Positions 36,511 to 48,317 of a stretch of DNA of 64,000 bases are shown one piece after another. Numbering within the stretch: the first letter of the stretch is position 1; each line of letters begins with the position of its first letter. The position numbers were made by a program, and so were the translations under genes. This stretch comes from Neoscytalidium dimidiatum (taxonomy: Eukaryota > Ascomycota > Dothideomycetes > Botryosphaeriales > Botryosphaeriaceae), in the NCBI GenBank assembly GCA_037367355.1, contig CM074703.1, positions 372,001 through 436,000 of the forward strand, written 5' to 3'. The notes beneath the pieces are model-generated. The model was given only the letters and a program-made list of their open reading frames with translations. It was not told the DNA's origin and searched no databases.

Positions 36511-38607
36511 ATTCTCCTATACTATTAAGGATAAGACAAGCAACTCGATAGCTAACTTATTTAGCTCAGTGTATATTAGTATATATAGTATATTAAATTT
36601 TTTACCGTAATTTCTAGAACTAGCTAGGAGGGATACTACCATCAACGAGTCCGCTCTAGGCAAGGCGTCTACAAAGATGCGGATCAATGAGAAAAATGGC
36701 AGATCCAAAGCCCTACAGACTCCTGAAGACGAGTCTGGTATTAGCGTGTCTAAATATGGGAAGCGCCTCTAGAGCAGCCATTTCCTCGTTCCTGGCTTAG
36801 GCCTGCAGAATTTGCACAAGCCCGTTCATACTTATATAAAATACAAGATTTCTCTCTTTATATGTTAGCCAGTTGCTGACAAACACCCGGAGAGCACGGT
36901 GGCGGGAGGTTCATCTGCGGCAGCTGCACCAGTAGAGCTAAGAGGTCTCTCTACTGCGGAACTAGGTCACATAGGAGAAACCTTGGCGCACAGACTTCGA
37001 GGTTTGCAGGGTGTCGATACCACCGAACTGGCTAACAAAGTCGTGGCGCAGTCTGCTTTCCCACCAGAATCTACAGGCCCTGTGGCAGAAAATAGCCGCA
37101 CATGCCGGGCCCCATGCTATAGAAGCGGCAGACCCGCATTTGAATAGAGTAGCGGATGTCGTCTGCGATGCTATCAAGGATTGGGTGGGTGAGAATTATG
37201 GTCAAGCAGCAATGCCGCGGAGGGGTAGGGGACCAAGGCAGGTTGACCTGTCCATTTTGGCGTCGCGGGATGGCAGATGCTGAGCTTCAGTATTGATGGA
37301 AAGATGCTGATAGGTTCGATGAAAAATGCACGACATGGAGCGGCATTTCGGGCATGTGGGTAGATGGACTATCTATCTCTTCTGCTAGCTGCTGTGACGT
37401 TGTAAATCAAGGTAATCGAGCCAATGGCCCGCTTGATGTTGCTTGGGTATAATCCACGGCGAAGGAAGGGAAGCGAGCAGCCTTCCAATATTATAGACGC
37501 CAGAACCACGGTATCGCATTGGTACGACAGGGCTAGAGCGCACTGTTGAGCGTGGCTAGGATGAGTTAAATTCTAGTAGTCTACGTGGTCCCCACTGGTA
37601 CTTCATAAGCATGCACGGAGAATAGAGCGGCTGCATGAAATTGCTTCCCTTCGTTAGTGCTATCAGCATTGCCCAAATATGTCGGAACGAACATGCACGA
37701 TGAAGCGAGGTGGCTTACCTATCCACGTGCGGACCATACCCGATGCCTGGCCTGCGGACCGCGTGGGCCAGAGTCGGAGCCCGGGTGCTGGTACGGATGA
37801 GGATGAGGTGGACTCGAGATAAGCGTGGCGCACTTCTGGAAAAGCCGCAGCGTCAGGTCCCGTGGGACTAGCGTCCAATGGAAACTTCCATCCCTTCGTT
37901 CGCCGGCTCAGGGTAGTGCCATCAGCGGATTGATCCCGTAGAATAATCGACGAGCGTGACGGCCCAGGACGGACCGGCTACGGTGGCGTATCTGCGCATA
38001 TCGTCAGCGGGGACAGCGGCGTCGGGAAGACTGAGTGAGCTGGTGATCAAGGTCAAACTGGGGGGGGGGGATCCACACGGATACCTTTAACCCAGGCCGC
38101 CACGAATCATGTAAAGCTCGAGATGCGAAGCGCCAAGGCAGCTTGCTTGGCTGCAGTTCATCAAGCGATCGAACAGCGTTGACTGGCGCGGCCGAAAAGA
38201 AGCGTTTATGATCTGCCGCGGCCAGTACGGCGTGCTCGAGTCACCTGGAGAAGCGAAGCCTGTCTTCACCGGATCTGAGCGTCATCTCGGATCGCAGGAC
38301 TGGCGTTGCAGCGGAGTGAAGCCGGCCATTGCGCTACTGAGATGGCCCCCAAAACCGTGCGCCCAAAGCAGAGATTTGGCCCGTCAAATGTTCTGGGCTG
38401 AGACCCACAGCCATGGCGACCCCTTGGCTCCCATGCCGAAATCCGTTAGAGACTGGCTCCAGATTGCGGCTGAGGCGACGCTAAAGGCCGTCCAGCAGAA
38501 GGCCGGACGCCGCGAGCAGTCTGGTATTGTACAGGGAAGGGTCTGCAGACATTTGCCTCTCTGACCTGCCCTCTTTCCTCGTTCCATCGTACACCTTGTC
38601 CGTGGCC
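36511..38607. other. Normal-composition region right of the RIP block, mostly no supported gene
   Basis: CA and TG dinucleotides return at about 36,520. Apart from the relic at 36,890-37,282, I see no coding signal. Open frames at 37,663-37,878 and 38,208-38,564 lack family-like content. A run of ten G lies near 38,060. Confidence 0.45.
36890..37282 (+). pseudogene. Frameshifted gene relic of unknown function
   Basis: Two overlapping frames both look protein-like. The first gives LSTAELGHIGETLAHRLRGL and continues to about ELANKVVAQ near 37,050. The second takes over and gives SLLSHQNLQALWQKIAAHAG, then AIKDWVGENYG, ending in a stop at 37,280-37,282. Neither frame has an ATG at a sensible place, and a short intron cannot easily join them, so one indel is the simpler explanation. 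The predicted product is helical. A TATATAAAA-like stretch lies at about 36,833. I do not recognise the family, and it may be a fragment of a transposon or an effector-like gene. Confidence 0.35.
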
Positions 38608-39471
38608 ATGGCAGGAAGCGCGCGTGCCTGGGCGTTGGCGGTCCTGCTCGTTGCCCAGTGGGTGAGTGCGGTGGTAGCAAACAGCTACATCTCGTCGTTT
38701 TCAGACAGCGGATGCACGCAATTGCTCGCTGAGTGGGGTATTCACCATTTGACACTTCTGCATTGCATGTCGCACTAACGCATTCCGACAGACGGCCCAA
38801 ACGGATACCCCAATGGCTCATGTACAAGTCTGCGCAACCAAGCCCAGGCTGAGATCACCAGCTTCATGATCACCGGCTTGGACGAGGGGTGCGCTGGTAA
38901 CGACGGTTGCTTCCCAATCCCGTTCTGCTGGATCTGACACATCACAGTCACCCTCTACGCAAGCGATGGCGAAGACATGTGCGGTGAAAACGCGGTCAAG
39001 TTTCTTGCGGATGTGCAGACTTGTTACAATTCCTCGTGGGTGTATTACAGCATCGACTACTGCACATTGGGCGGCAGCACATTCAGCCGTACCTCTTCGT
39101 CCAGTTCAGACAACAACGGCACCGTGGTAGGTGCTATAGTGGGCGGTGTGGTCGGCGGCGTGGCTCTCTTTGCCCTCATCCTCTCCATACCTCTCTACTT
39201 CTGTTTGATTCGCCCACGGCGGAAGCTCCTTCGAGAACAGAAGGCTGCTCTCCGAGCATATCAGGAAACACTGCAACAACAGCAGTATCATGTGAGCCCG
39301 TCTCAAGAACGGTCCGCGGATCATGTCGCGGAGATGCCGCCTGAACAATCCAAGTACGAACTTCCAGAATCAAGCAAGGCCGAGGCAGCCGGCAGCACAC
39401 CTCCAGCAGAGCTATCGAGTCCCTTCGACAGAAATATGTCAGATGAAGAAAAAGGACTGCATATGAGATGA
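38608..39471 (+). CDS. Secreted-pathway type I membrane protein, Cys-rich ectodomain, unknown function
   Basis: Three exons: 38608-38737, 38792-38896 and 38948-39471 (introns 54 and 51 nt), 252 aa. A signal peptide (hydrophobic WALAVLLVAQWVSAVVA) is followed by an ectodomain of about 130 residues with several Cys (DSGCTQ, GSCTSL, EGCA, MCGEN, QTCYNSS, DYCTLGG). Then come a Ser-rich stretch and one membrane helix with small-residue packing motifs (VVGAIVGGVVGGVALFALIL). A basic stop-transfer (RPRRKLLREQK) precedes a Gln/Glu/Ser/Pro-rich cytoplasmic tail. The architecture resembles fungal cell-surface sensors of the WSC/Mid2 type in outline, but the Cys spacing does not match a domain I can name. 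It lies close to the RIP block. Confidence 0.8.
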
Positions 39472-40189
39472 CACCAGGGTTTAGTACCCAGGAAAGAAGT
39501 AAGAAAAATACACAACGAGGTCAGCACCGGAGTAGCGCCTGTTGAACTCAGGGCACGGTCGATCTTGGTTTTTTTTTTTTAATTTTTTTCAGAGATTATT
39601 GTGAGACCCCCGGCAAGCGTGTGGCGTTTGATTATCTCTTGTGGGAGTTTATCTCAAAGCGGAACTCAGGGGTGTCGGTGTATGATTGGTGGGGAATTGA
39701 GGCTGCAGAAAGAGACCGTAGCATTCAATTCTGCGGCTGCAATTTCGAGGCGATTCTATGAATAGGGACTGCTGGTGTACGCCTAGTATCTGTGGGGAGG
39801 CGAAGAATTTGGTCGGACGTAAAGGTTCTGGCCTGATCTGTACGTTGATGTCCATACGACAGCTTCAACTCCGCGCTTTCCGCTTGCATTGTCGACGGGC
39901 AACTGTTCTGCCTGGCGCTGTGGCTCTTCAGAACGGCTCTGAGCTGTGAGACCATCTCCTGGCTGGGATTTCGAGACCATATGTCCACTGGATGTTCACA
40001 GAGTTCTCGTTGACAAGCATCGCCGATAAGCGGTGTCACACGATGGCACTGCACCCAATCTGGCGAATGACGCGTCACCGATAACGAGCTTGACCAGAGC
40101 AGCAACGACGTGTGTTCGCAACACCATGTTTCCACATCTCAAGTGGAATTGCGTTTGAATGTGTGCGCTCAAGAGCTTGATGCTGATGC
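39472..40189. other. Intergenic region
   Basis: It holds a poly(T) tract (39,569-39,588) after the type I membrane protein and otherwise unremarkable sequence. Open frames on both strands overlap each other and show no family-like content. The 3' part should contain the promoter of the next gene. Confidence 0.45.
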
Positions 40190-42307
40190 ATGATGAGACC
40201 ACGAAAATCACTTCTGCCGGCGCCGTGGCTGTTTCACTCCGTCGTTGCTACAAGCCTCACCGACCGCTCAATCACGAATCCACCCAGGCCGTATCTCAAC
40301 TTTTCATCACCTGCGCCGTACATATTCTCCTCTGTCAACGGTCTCTTCCAACAATGGTCGAACACCTTTTTCCCCAACGGCCACACCATCACGGCCTGCG
40401 AGATTCCGACGCATACTCTCTTCTTCCACGGGCGGCATGACACCGAGTCACCACCAAGTCCCGAATGGCTGGCATTCGATGTCGAGATGGCCTACGGAAT
40501 AATGGGTAATCTTCCGGACTCACGCCTGCTGACCTACCGTACCACACGCGTCGTCAAATGCCTCTACTTTGACGGCATGTCGGCCAACTTGATGAGCAAT
40601 GGCATCGAGTCGCAGATGACATTTCTGTACGGCGACAGCGAGAGCATCCCATCACGGCCTTGGCCTCCACACCCAGGCCGGCCTGGGAGACCACCCAGAG
40701 AAGGACAACCGCCGCGAGGACCACCCGAACAGGGGCCTGACGATCATGGAAACTTGAGGGATGGACGTCCGCCATTTGGACGTTGGAACCCCCTGGACGA
40801 TGAGTATTTTCGAGCGAAAGGCTTGTGTGACTGGATCAAGGACAAGAAACTCGGGGGTCCGGGATGGGGCTTCGAGGGCATTGTTCGCATGAATGCCGGC
40901 TTCGAGCTGATCTGGTGTGACTTTGATTCTCCTTCACTGCGGCTTGCGTCCAACCTCAACGTATCTGCTCCACGGATTGAGATGGACGAACGTAAGTGGC
41001 CAATACCGAAGAGACCGCAAAGCCCATCAACTGGTCAGCTTGCTCTCGAGGTTGGTCAACCAATGTGGCCGACAGACTCGCCTGAGGGCCCTCATGGACC
41101 GGGAATGACGGATCCGAATGAGCCATTCCGCGGTGCAGCGAACTGGATGTGGTTCACGGCTGCGGCAAGGCGGTACGGCTCGTCTGGAACTTCTGCAAGG
41201 AGTCTCGGACGAGGTGAGGCTCGCGCTAAAGCAAACACTTGTGGTTTTTTCACGTTCTACGACCCTACCCTGGAGGACCAAGATACTGCTCGTGTCGTGT
41301 TTGAACGGACCTCACTCAATATCACTTCGGACGGACAATGGCACGCGCCGCGAAATGAAGATCAGCGGGCTGTCGCTCTTGAGCAGCTTTTGAGGCGAAG
41401 GCGTCCAAACCGGGCCAACAATGTCAGCAAAGACGACGGAGCATACATGCGTACAGCTGTGGAGAGAAGAATGCACGACCTTCTTGACAGCGAACGCGTA
41501 GGAAGCGACTCATCGTGTAGCGGTGTTGATTGGCAGCTGACGACGCAGGAGGTAGTGGCATTTTACGGCGCAAATCTCCGGGATCTCCTTGGGTCACTCG
41601 GTGCAATGCTAGAAGAGGGTGAAAGTCACTGGATTACCGTACGCAACTGGCTAGAATCAGTTCGAATGCTGACCCACTGGTTCATGATGCCATTCTTGGA
41701 GTATCCGCGCGGCCCCTACACGAAAGAATCTCTACGGGTCGATTTCTCTTTGGATTCTCCGATAATGCAGGAAGCAATCGAGCGATGCCAGTCTCAGTAT
41801 GATGTGGACGGAACAACGCAGCTGGGGCCCGGGGAGAAACTGATTGCCTGGGCTGTGGGTGAGACGCTCAGTGGAATCTGTCATGCCATATTTGAGGTCG
41901 GTCTGGGAGTCGAGTATGAGTGGTTGCTACATTTCAACCAAGACCCCGGGGTTCACAAAGGCGAGGTCTTCGACGGGACCCCCGTGTCCAAGAAACGGAA
42001 TCAGTGGATAATGATTGTCCAGGAGCTTATGGCATGGCTGGGCTGGGCAGAGCAGTGGACCGGCTGTAAGGGCCCTTGCGACCCTAATGTAAGTTCCCTC
42101 GCGGAGAGCATCGTTCTGGATAGTGCTGACGTAGTGTGGTAGGAGATTTGCTACGTTCCGATGTGGCCAGTCATGTTCAATGGGCTTGGAGGTCGATCGT
42201 CGCAAAACGCAGAAAAAGTGCTGCCACGCCCTGGGCCACACTGGGGAGCGGAGGAGGATCTGTGGCAGCCATACTGTATCAATGTGACAAAGTATGAGAA
42301 GCTGTAG
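40190..42307 (+). CDS. Large fungal orphan protein, 687 aa, unknown function
   Basis: Exon 1 (40190-42088) is joined to exon 2 (42143-42307) by a 54-nt intron with a GTAAGT donor. The apparent stop at 42,140-42,142 is intronic. The N-terminus (MMRPRKSLLPAPWLFHSVVAT) could be a weak signal or anchor sequence; Met 40193 is an alternative start. Conserved-looking segments include LFQQWSNTFFPNGHTI, PSPEWLAFDVEMAYGIMG, and a Pro/Gly/Arg-rich loop at about residues 150-190. There are several Cys in CSGVDWQL and TGCKGPCDPN and a Trp-rich region near the end. I recall similar sequences as a multi-copy, uncharacterised family in ascomycetes. No catalytic motif is visible. Confidence 0.8.
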
Positions 42308-42830
42308 TGCAAGCAATGCCGATTAACATTGTTTCATTAGAGTAGTCCTCGAAGCGTAGAACATGTGTCGAGTCTGATCTTTGTAGGAGTTCGTCCACCT
42401 TCGCTGCTGAAGAAAGCCGATGGTGGGTGCGAGATACTTATTTTCGTGATATGTAATTGACGAGAGAGATGACTGTGGTAGATTGGGGTTGAAGAGGTAG
42501 ATGCGAAAGTGTTGGCACGTTCTGTAGCGGCAACGACTAAGCGGCCGACGGCGCTCCGTACGGCAGCGCGGCGAGCGGCGAGCGGCGAGCTCCTCCAAAG
42601 CGGTGGCAGAGCTTGACGGCGGCACATCCCACCTTCCGCACCCACTCAGCTCCGCGCTCGCTAGCTCCTCCAACCCGGCGTCTTGGCCAACTCTACAAAG
42701 CCAGGCCGAAGCCCGACACGACAACGGTTCCTGCCGATACGTGCTCCTCTCACGCTCATCCTCCACAGGCTCTCACGATACCTTCGCCTTGTCTGCCCCA
42801 CCACAAACGCGAAACAGCCAGCCTGCCGCC
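42308..42830. other. Intergenic region and PNP1 leader
   Basis: It contains the 3' end of the 687-aa orphan gene and the GC-rich promoter and 5' leader of the purine nucleoside phosphorylase gene. A short GCGGCGA-type repeat lies at about 42,568-42,592. No gene is supported. Confidence 0.45.
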
Positions 42831-44305
42831 ATGTCCTCCTCCAACCTCGTAGCAAACGTGCGCGGCGTTTATGAGCGCGCTATCGAAACCGCCCAGCATC
42901 TGAAGACAAATGTACCCGATGAACTGCGTAATCCGAAGATCGCCATCGTGTGCGGTTCCGGCCTGGGAGGACTTGCCGACACCATTCACAAAGAGCCGGT
43001 TTTCGAGACGCCATATGCCAACATCCCAAACTTTCCCCAAAGCACTGGTGCGTGAATTGCCTATTTCCCCATACGTTTCTAGCAGTGTTGTGGCCGAGCC
43101 CTTCCTTTTTAGAGTCGTCCTACGGGGGACCAAACGGGCGGAGCTTTCGGAGGCTTGGGAAACAAACACGGAAATTGATATTGTATCTCCTGAGGAAATA
43201 GTTGCGGGACATGCGGGAAAGCTCGTTTTCGGCCTCATTGGACCTGCTAAGCTGCCTGTCGTGCTACTCGTTGGCCGAGCCCATTTCTATGAGGGCCACA
43301 CCATGGACCTGGTCACCTTTGCTACACGTGTTTGCAAAGTTATCGGCGTGGAAACAATGATTGGTGCGTCTCCTCTTGCGTGTGCTGTAGTTCGGATCGG
43401 ATGGACTCGTCAGGGAGCAACTCTGGCTGATAGTTTGGGTCCATGTAGTCACGAATGCCGCCGGTGGTTTGAATCCCGATTATGCTGTCGGAGACATTGT
43501 GTGCTTGAACGATGTAAGCAAACCGCCCTCATAGCTGACTTGTCATGATCAGCTTGACCTGCAATTGCACCGGACAGGAAGGAGCACATGTCAGATACAG
43601 CATGGCTAACAGAGCCTCGAAACGAAATTAGCACCTCAACTTCGCTGGTCTTACTGGCTTTCACCCACTACGTGGACCTAACGCCGACGAGTTTGGCCCG
43701 CGTTTTCCACCCCTGTCCGACGCCTATGACCTCGAGCTGCGCCGACGTGTGCACAGGGCCTGGAAGAAACTGGGTCTGGACAAAGGCAAGAGGAGGTTGC
43801 ACGAGGGGGTGTATGCCTTCGTCGCCGGCCCGAGGTGAGTCGTGTATCGATTTTGTTGGACCGTCTCGAGTCTGCGGTTGACGTGTTGGGCTCAACTGGC
43901 TAAGTGCGTGGCGAACAACAGTTATGAAACACGTGCCGAGTGTCGCATGTTACGCGCTTTCGGCGCCGACGTCGTTGGAATGTCGACTGTGCCCGAGATT
44001 GTTGTTGCTAGACACTCTGGCATCAGGGTTCTTGCATTTAGTCTAGTCACCAACAACGCAGTGCTTGAGGCCGGCCCTCGCGGTGACGACCCAGCCATTC
44101 AAAATATGGATAAGGCTGAGCTGGACGGCTACTTGAGCAAGGGCAAAGCAAATCACGAAGAAGTTCTCGAAGCAGGCAGGGAAGCAGCAAAGGATATGCA
44201 GGTGAGACTGACACCGGTGTGGTGGCTGTTAATTGTTTCGGCTGTGCTGATGCTCCGTTTCAGGAGTTGGTGAAGCAGGTTCTATCTGATCTAGGCGCTG
44301 CATAG
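42831..44305 (+). CDS. PNP1: Purine nucleoside phosphorylase
   Basis: It cleaves inosine and guanosine with phosphate to the base and ribose-1-phosphate in purine salvage, in the cytosol. Six exons: 42831-43047, 43202-43363, 43449-43513, 43632-43834, 43922-44201 and 44264-44305 (introns 62-154 nt), 322 aa, as expected for the trimeric class. Visible motifs are [10 protein letters not shown] (phosphate loop), [33 protein letters not shown], the HPLRGPN segment, SYETRAECR, and [20 protein letters not shown] followed by SLVTNNA. The base-binding Asn is in VTNN. All exon joins keep frame; the first acceptor (GAAATAG) lacks a strong pyrimidine tract. It is convergent with FCF2. Confidence 0.94.
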
Positions 44306-44603
44306 TGTAGCGAATCCCGCTAGAGGCCAGGCTGCATGTGCCTGGCGGGTTTGACCCCACTGGTTTGGAGATCTCCCGGCGAGCGAAGCTAGGCAAGGGC
44401 CGAATGATGCAGGGTTGACTCAGTGTACGTACTTAGCACTAGGCACGCAGCGGCTACTGCAGTGGGCGTACTCGACTTGAGGCCCTGAGCGAGGCTGTTT
44501 TCAGACAACTACTGGGGCTCAGTGTTCTCCGACGGGCATACCTGCAGCTCGCGTGGCAGGTGTTGCAACTTTCATGACGTGGACGGAACGATAGTCGCCA
44601 GCC
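44306..44603. other. Convergent 3' intergenic region between PNP1 and FCF2
   Basis: About 300 bp with no coding signal, expected to contain both 3' UTRs and transcript ends. No clear terminator-like motif is visible. Confidence 0.4.
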
Positions 44604-45512
44604 TCACCCCTTGGAAATTTTACCAGACTTCCGCATGGCCTTTAGGGCCTTGTAGTGCGCCTTCTTACCACTCGTCTTTTTCGCCTGGATTTCGCCGTAC
44701 TTCTTCTTGAACCTGCCCGAGTTCTTCTCCTGTTCGAGCACCTCCTCGACGAACGTCTTCTTGCGTTCCTTATTCTGCAGGCGGGCGCTAAAGTACTCAG
44801 TCGGGCCCTCAATGATGGTACCGAGCTGCGAGTATTCAGGAATGAAGTCCTTGCTGTTCTCCTTCTTGTAGTGGCGGTGAGGGTCGAGCACATTGCGCAT
44901 CTTCAGAAGTTGGAGGTCTCGCTTCAGCTGCGGAGTGAGTTGTGTTTTGGGTAAATTAAACCACTGCTCGCCAGCAGTGGCCTTTTTTTCCTGCAGCTTG
45001 GACATCAGTATGTAATGGCCAAAAGGTTGGATGTCGAGCGGAGTGAAGTGGGATGCCGTCAGAGTAACTATGAATAGAGACTCTCAGTGGTGCAGGGAGA
45101 GTCCAAGACGGGCTCTCGTATCTGCTCAAGGAGAAATATTGGGAATGTTTTCCTCATAGGCAGGGCGAACGAAAGGGGCAAGACATACTTCTGCTTGCCT
45201 CTTCCTGACGGCGACAGGATCCTCGACCTTCCGGATGCGGTTTGCCAGTTCACGTTGCTGCGCATCAACAAGACGAGAGGGGTCGATGCGGGCGACGTCG
45301 CCATCTGTCAGGACATACGGGGCGGGAAGGCTGGCGGCATTGAGCCTGGGCAGCTTGAAGTGTGCGGTAGACACGGACTGCAGCTGCTGGTCCGACGTGG
45401 CTTTGTCACGCAGTCTGACCTCAGCCTGCTTCAGGAGCATCTCGATCCGCTCGTCGGAGAGCTCGTCATCATCGGCGAGGCCATGGGTGACGGGATGCGT
45501 TGGCACGTCCAT
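44604..45512 (-). CDS. FCF2: rRNA-processing protein Fcf2
   Basis: Nucleolar small-subunit processome factor acting in early pre-rRNA cleavage. Exon 1 (45512-45189) and exon 2 (44990-44604) are joined across a 198-nt intron, reading RKRQAE then EKKATAGEQWFNLP, 236 aa. The C-terminal half is a typical Fcf2 domain: QWFNLPKTQLTPQLKRDLQL, then LLKMRNVLDPHRHYKKE and the EGPTEYFSARLQNKERKKTF block, ending in a Lys-rich tail. The N-terminal half has an acidic stretch (LADDDELSDERIEMLLKQAE), a usual feature of the family. An ATG at 45,005 would start an intron-retaining short form and is not preferred. Confidence 0.92.
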
Positions 45513-47059
45513 GTTGGGTGGACGGGGTGCATGTGAGGAATCGCGAAAAAAAGTTCAGAGCGGGAGCGGAACGGCAAAATGGAAGGCGCGCGCGGGTGCC
45601 CTGCTAGGGCGGTGCGGAAAATCGTGTCCGCGGTGCCGACCGCCGGGGTTCATGCGGCCGGCAGGCAGTTAGGTAGGTAGCCGGCCGAGGGTCCTTGGGC
45701 GTGTTGTGTGGGCACAGCGCCCAGTGAGATATCCAGGCCGGGCGAGCTGGGCGGTCAGAGGTCAGAGGTCAGAGCTCCTCCTCCCTTCTCCTCCTGCTGC
45801 TCCGTCGCATTGCAGTAGCAGCACTGCGAGCTCATGCAGCGATCTCTCGACGATCGCCAGTTGCAACGCCCTCACTCCACCATGCTCCTCTGCATCGCCG
45901 TGATCCTCGATTCGCGAGGCCGTTCGCGCAGTCTGGCCCTCAACCGTGATGACATGCAAAATTTTCAAGCCTGGACAACGCATCGCAAGGCCCGAAGCAT
46001 GCAGGAGGTGCATCGAATCAGCGTGCAGGCAGGTCGCGCTGCATGCGCCATGAACCTGTGCCTCCAGCCCCCACGAGCCAGTTATAGCCTCGCTGGGGAG
46101 CCGTCGAGGCTGAGGGCAGCGCAACGCCTGTCTCGCCCTGCCTTTCTCCGTCGCGATGGCAGATGTGATAGTGATTTGAGCGGCATGGCAGTGCGGATTG
46201 GCGCGCGCTGAGTTGGCTTGTTGACGTCGCCGCTGCGGAGCGGCTCGTCCTGCTTAAGTAGCGGCGGCGTGCTGCGCTGGGCTAGGCGATCTCTGCCTCA
46301 ATTGCCGGTCGAGAGCTCAGAGTCCAGAGCCCAGAGTCCAGTGGCCAGAGGTTCCGCCCGCCGCTGCCAGCTGCCAGCCTCCAGCCTCCCAGATCCGTCC
46401 ATCGTGACTCGGAGACGTCGCCCGCGCAGCACCGAAGCCCCGAAGCCCCAGCTCCCAGCTCCCAGCTCCCAGCTCCCAGCAGCGCGCTGCCAGCCTGTCC
46501 CCCGTCCGCAGGGCAGCTCCCAGCTCCCCAGCCTCGGTCGCGTGGCCGCGGGAACCAAGTCTCGCGTCCAGAAGATCGCGCACGTAGCGCGCCCGTGGTT
46601 CGTCGCCGTCGCAGCGTCCCCAGCCCACGCCGCACCCGATTCGCTAGCCGCCAGCTCCACCAGGGACGAGCTTGAGCCTTGAGCAGCGGCCAACGCGTGC
46701 GCGAGAGCAACAGTAAACACCTCCCGGCCGCACGCCAGCAACATCGCGCGCAGCCTCTCCGAGAGCCCAGCATTGCCGCCCGATGAGCCCGCGAGCATTG
46801 GTGTCTCCGATCGCCGGCTGCTTCCCCACTTCCGTTTCTTTTGGGCCAACTTTGGGGTCACCGCATCTCTGACGGCACCGCACACGCCTGCAACACCCGC
46901 CCGTCGCCTCTCCATCACCGCCCACCTCCACTCCGCCGGCGAATCAATTCGGACCCGACGCGCCCCTCCTGCACTCGCGCCGCTTCAGACCCGCCCTTGC
47001 CCCTTCCGCCCGCGCATGCGACGAGCCCTGCCGCAATCGCGCGCGCAACCGCCCTAGCC
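45513..47059. other. Divergent promoter region of FCF2 and hapE, with long hapE leader
   Basis: 1.55 kb, GC-rich, with many overlapping open frames created by base composition. It includes the CAGCTCC minisatellite at about 46,447-46,486 and direct repeats of CAGAGTCCAG/CAGAGCCCAG near 46,318-46,345. No protein family is visible. The last few hundred bases probably form the hapE 5' UTR. Confidence 0.45.
46447..46486. repeat. CCCAGCT minisatellite
   Basis: About five tandem copies of a 7-bp unit CAGCTCC, with looser copies on both sides, lie in the presumed hapE leader. Confidence 0.7.
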
Positions 47060-48317
47060 ATGGACCCAGCGAATCTCCAAGGCCATGGCCAGCAGCAGAA
47101 GCTGCGCCAGAATGCCGCGCCCCGTCGCTATGACGGCCAGAACGGCAACCCGCTTTACGACCCCTCCAATGGTGGCCACTATGGTGAGTAACTGCCGTCT
47201 ACCTTGCATAAGTCAAGCTTTCCCGGCCAAGCCGACAGAAAACGGCCCGGCTCGCGCTCATCGCACGCGACTCTCCTGCTGACACGCGCGACTCTACAGG
47301 TGCAAGCGCCAGCGTACGTCCTCCATCCGCCCCTTTGGCTTCTTCACCAGCTCTGGCCGAGCTCGTTAGCTGATACTTTGGTCCAGATAGCCGCGCAGGG
47401 ACACGCCCCGGATCCGCAAGTCTTCACCGGTCAATGGGCAAACGTACAATCCATCCACTTCAACCCGGTTGCGCACCGCAGTTCTAACCATGCAGGCAGG
47501 TAAACCAAGGCCTCAGCGGTCAGTACCGCGACATCCTCAACACGTACTGGCAGCAGCAGGTCACCAAGCTCGAGACGGACGAACATGACTACAAGCTCCA
47601 CCAGCTGCCGCTCGCGCGGATAAAGAAGGTCATGAAGGCAGACCCCGAGGTCAAGATGATCTCTGCCGAGGCGCCGATATTGTTTGCAAAGGGCTGCGAC
47701 ATCTTCATCACGGAGCTGACGATGCGCGCTTGGATACACGCGGAGGAGAACAAGCGCAGGACGCTGCAGCGCTCGGACATCGCGTCCGCATTGGCCAAGT
47801 CGGACATGTTCGACTTCTTGATTGATATCGTTCCTCGTGAGGAGGCGTCGTCGCACAAGCGGAGCGGCGGCCAGAGCAGCGCTGCGCAGGCGTCGGCTAA
47901 CGCGCAGGCGCAGCCAGGCGCCGTTCAGCAGCAGACAGGAATGCATCCGCCGCCGCATCCCATGGCGCCGCCGGACTACGGCATCGCACAGCACATGCAG
48001 GAGCCGGACTACCGTGCTCAGCAGCAGGGCATGTTTGCGCCGCCGGTGCAGAACGACCCAGCGGCATACGGGCAGCCAGCACAGCAGATGTTCGACCCGT
48101 CCATGTACGGAGGCTACCAGATGCCGCAACAGGTAAATCGGCCATGATGCCCTGTCCAGACGTCTTCTGACTGCCCTTCCAGCAGATGTACTCTGTCGGT
48201 GGTCAACGGGCCCCCGACCCGACTGGGGCCGGGGACCCGAGTCACAGCTATGGGGCTCACGATCCCGGTGAGGGTGATGCTGATGCTGAGGGAGACAGAG
48301 AAGACTACGTGGCGTAG
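47060..48317 (+). CDS. hapE: CCAAT-binding complex subunit HapE (HAP5 / NF-YC type)
   Basis: Histone-fold subunit of the CCAAT-binding transcription factor, which pairs with the NF-YB-type subunit in the nucleus. Exons: 47060-47183, 47300-47313, 47387-47443, 47500-48132 and 48183-48317, 320 aa. Exon 2 is a 14-nt micro-exon, needed to keep frame between exon 1 (phase 1) and exon 3. The core reads HQLPLARIKKVMKADPEVKM, then ISAEAPILFAKGCDIFITEL, TMRAWIHAEENKRRTLQRSD and SDMFDFLIDIVPRE, essentially the family consensus. WANVNQGLSGQYRDILNTYW just upstream is typical of the fungal proteins. The C-terminal tail is rich in Gln, Pro, Ala and Met, a likely activation or disordered region. Confidence 0.93.

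Noticed and set aside
42089..42142. In-frame stop at 42,140 ending the 687-aa gene early
   Set aside because: It lies at the 3' end of a GTAAGT...TAG intron; reading continues to 42,307.
44604..45005. FCF2 starting at the Met at 45,005
   Set aside because: The upstream exon 45,512-45,189 joins in frame and restores the acidic N-terminus expected of the family.
46282..46918. Several long overlapping open frames upstream of hapE
   Set aside because: GC-rich, repetitive sequence opens all frames on both strands; no family-like protein and no frame preference.
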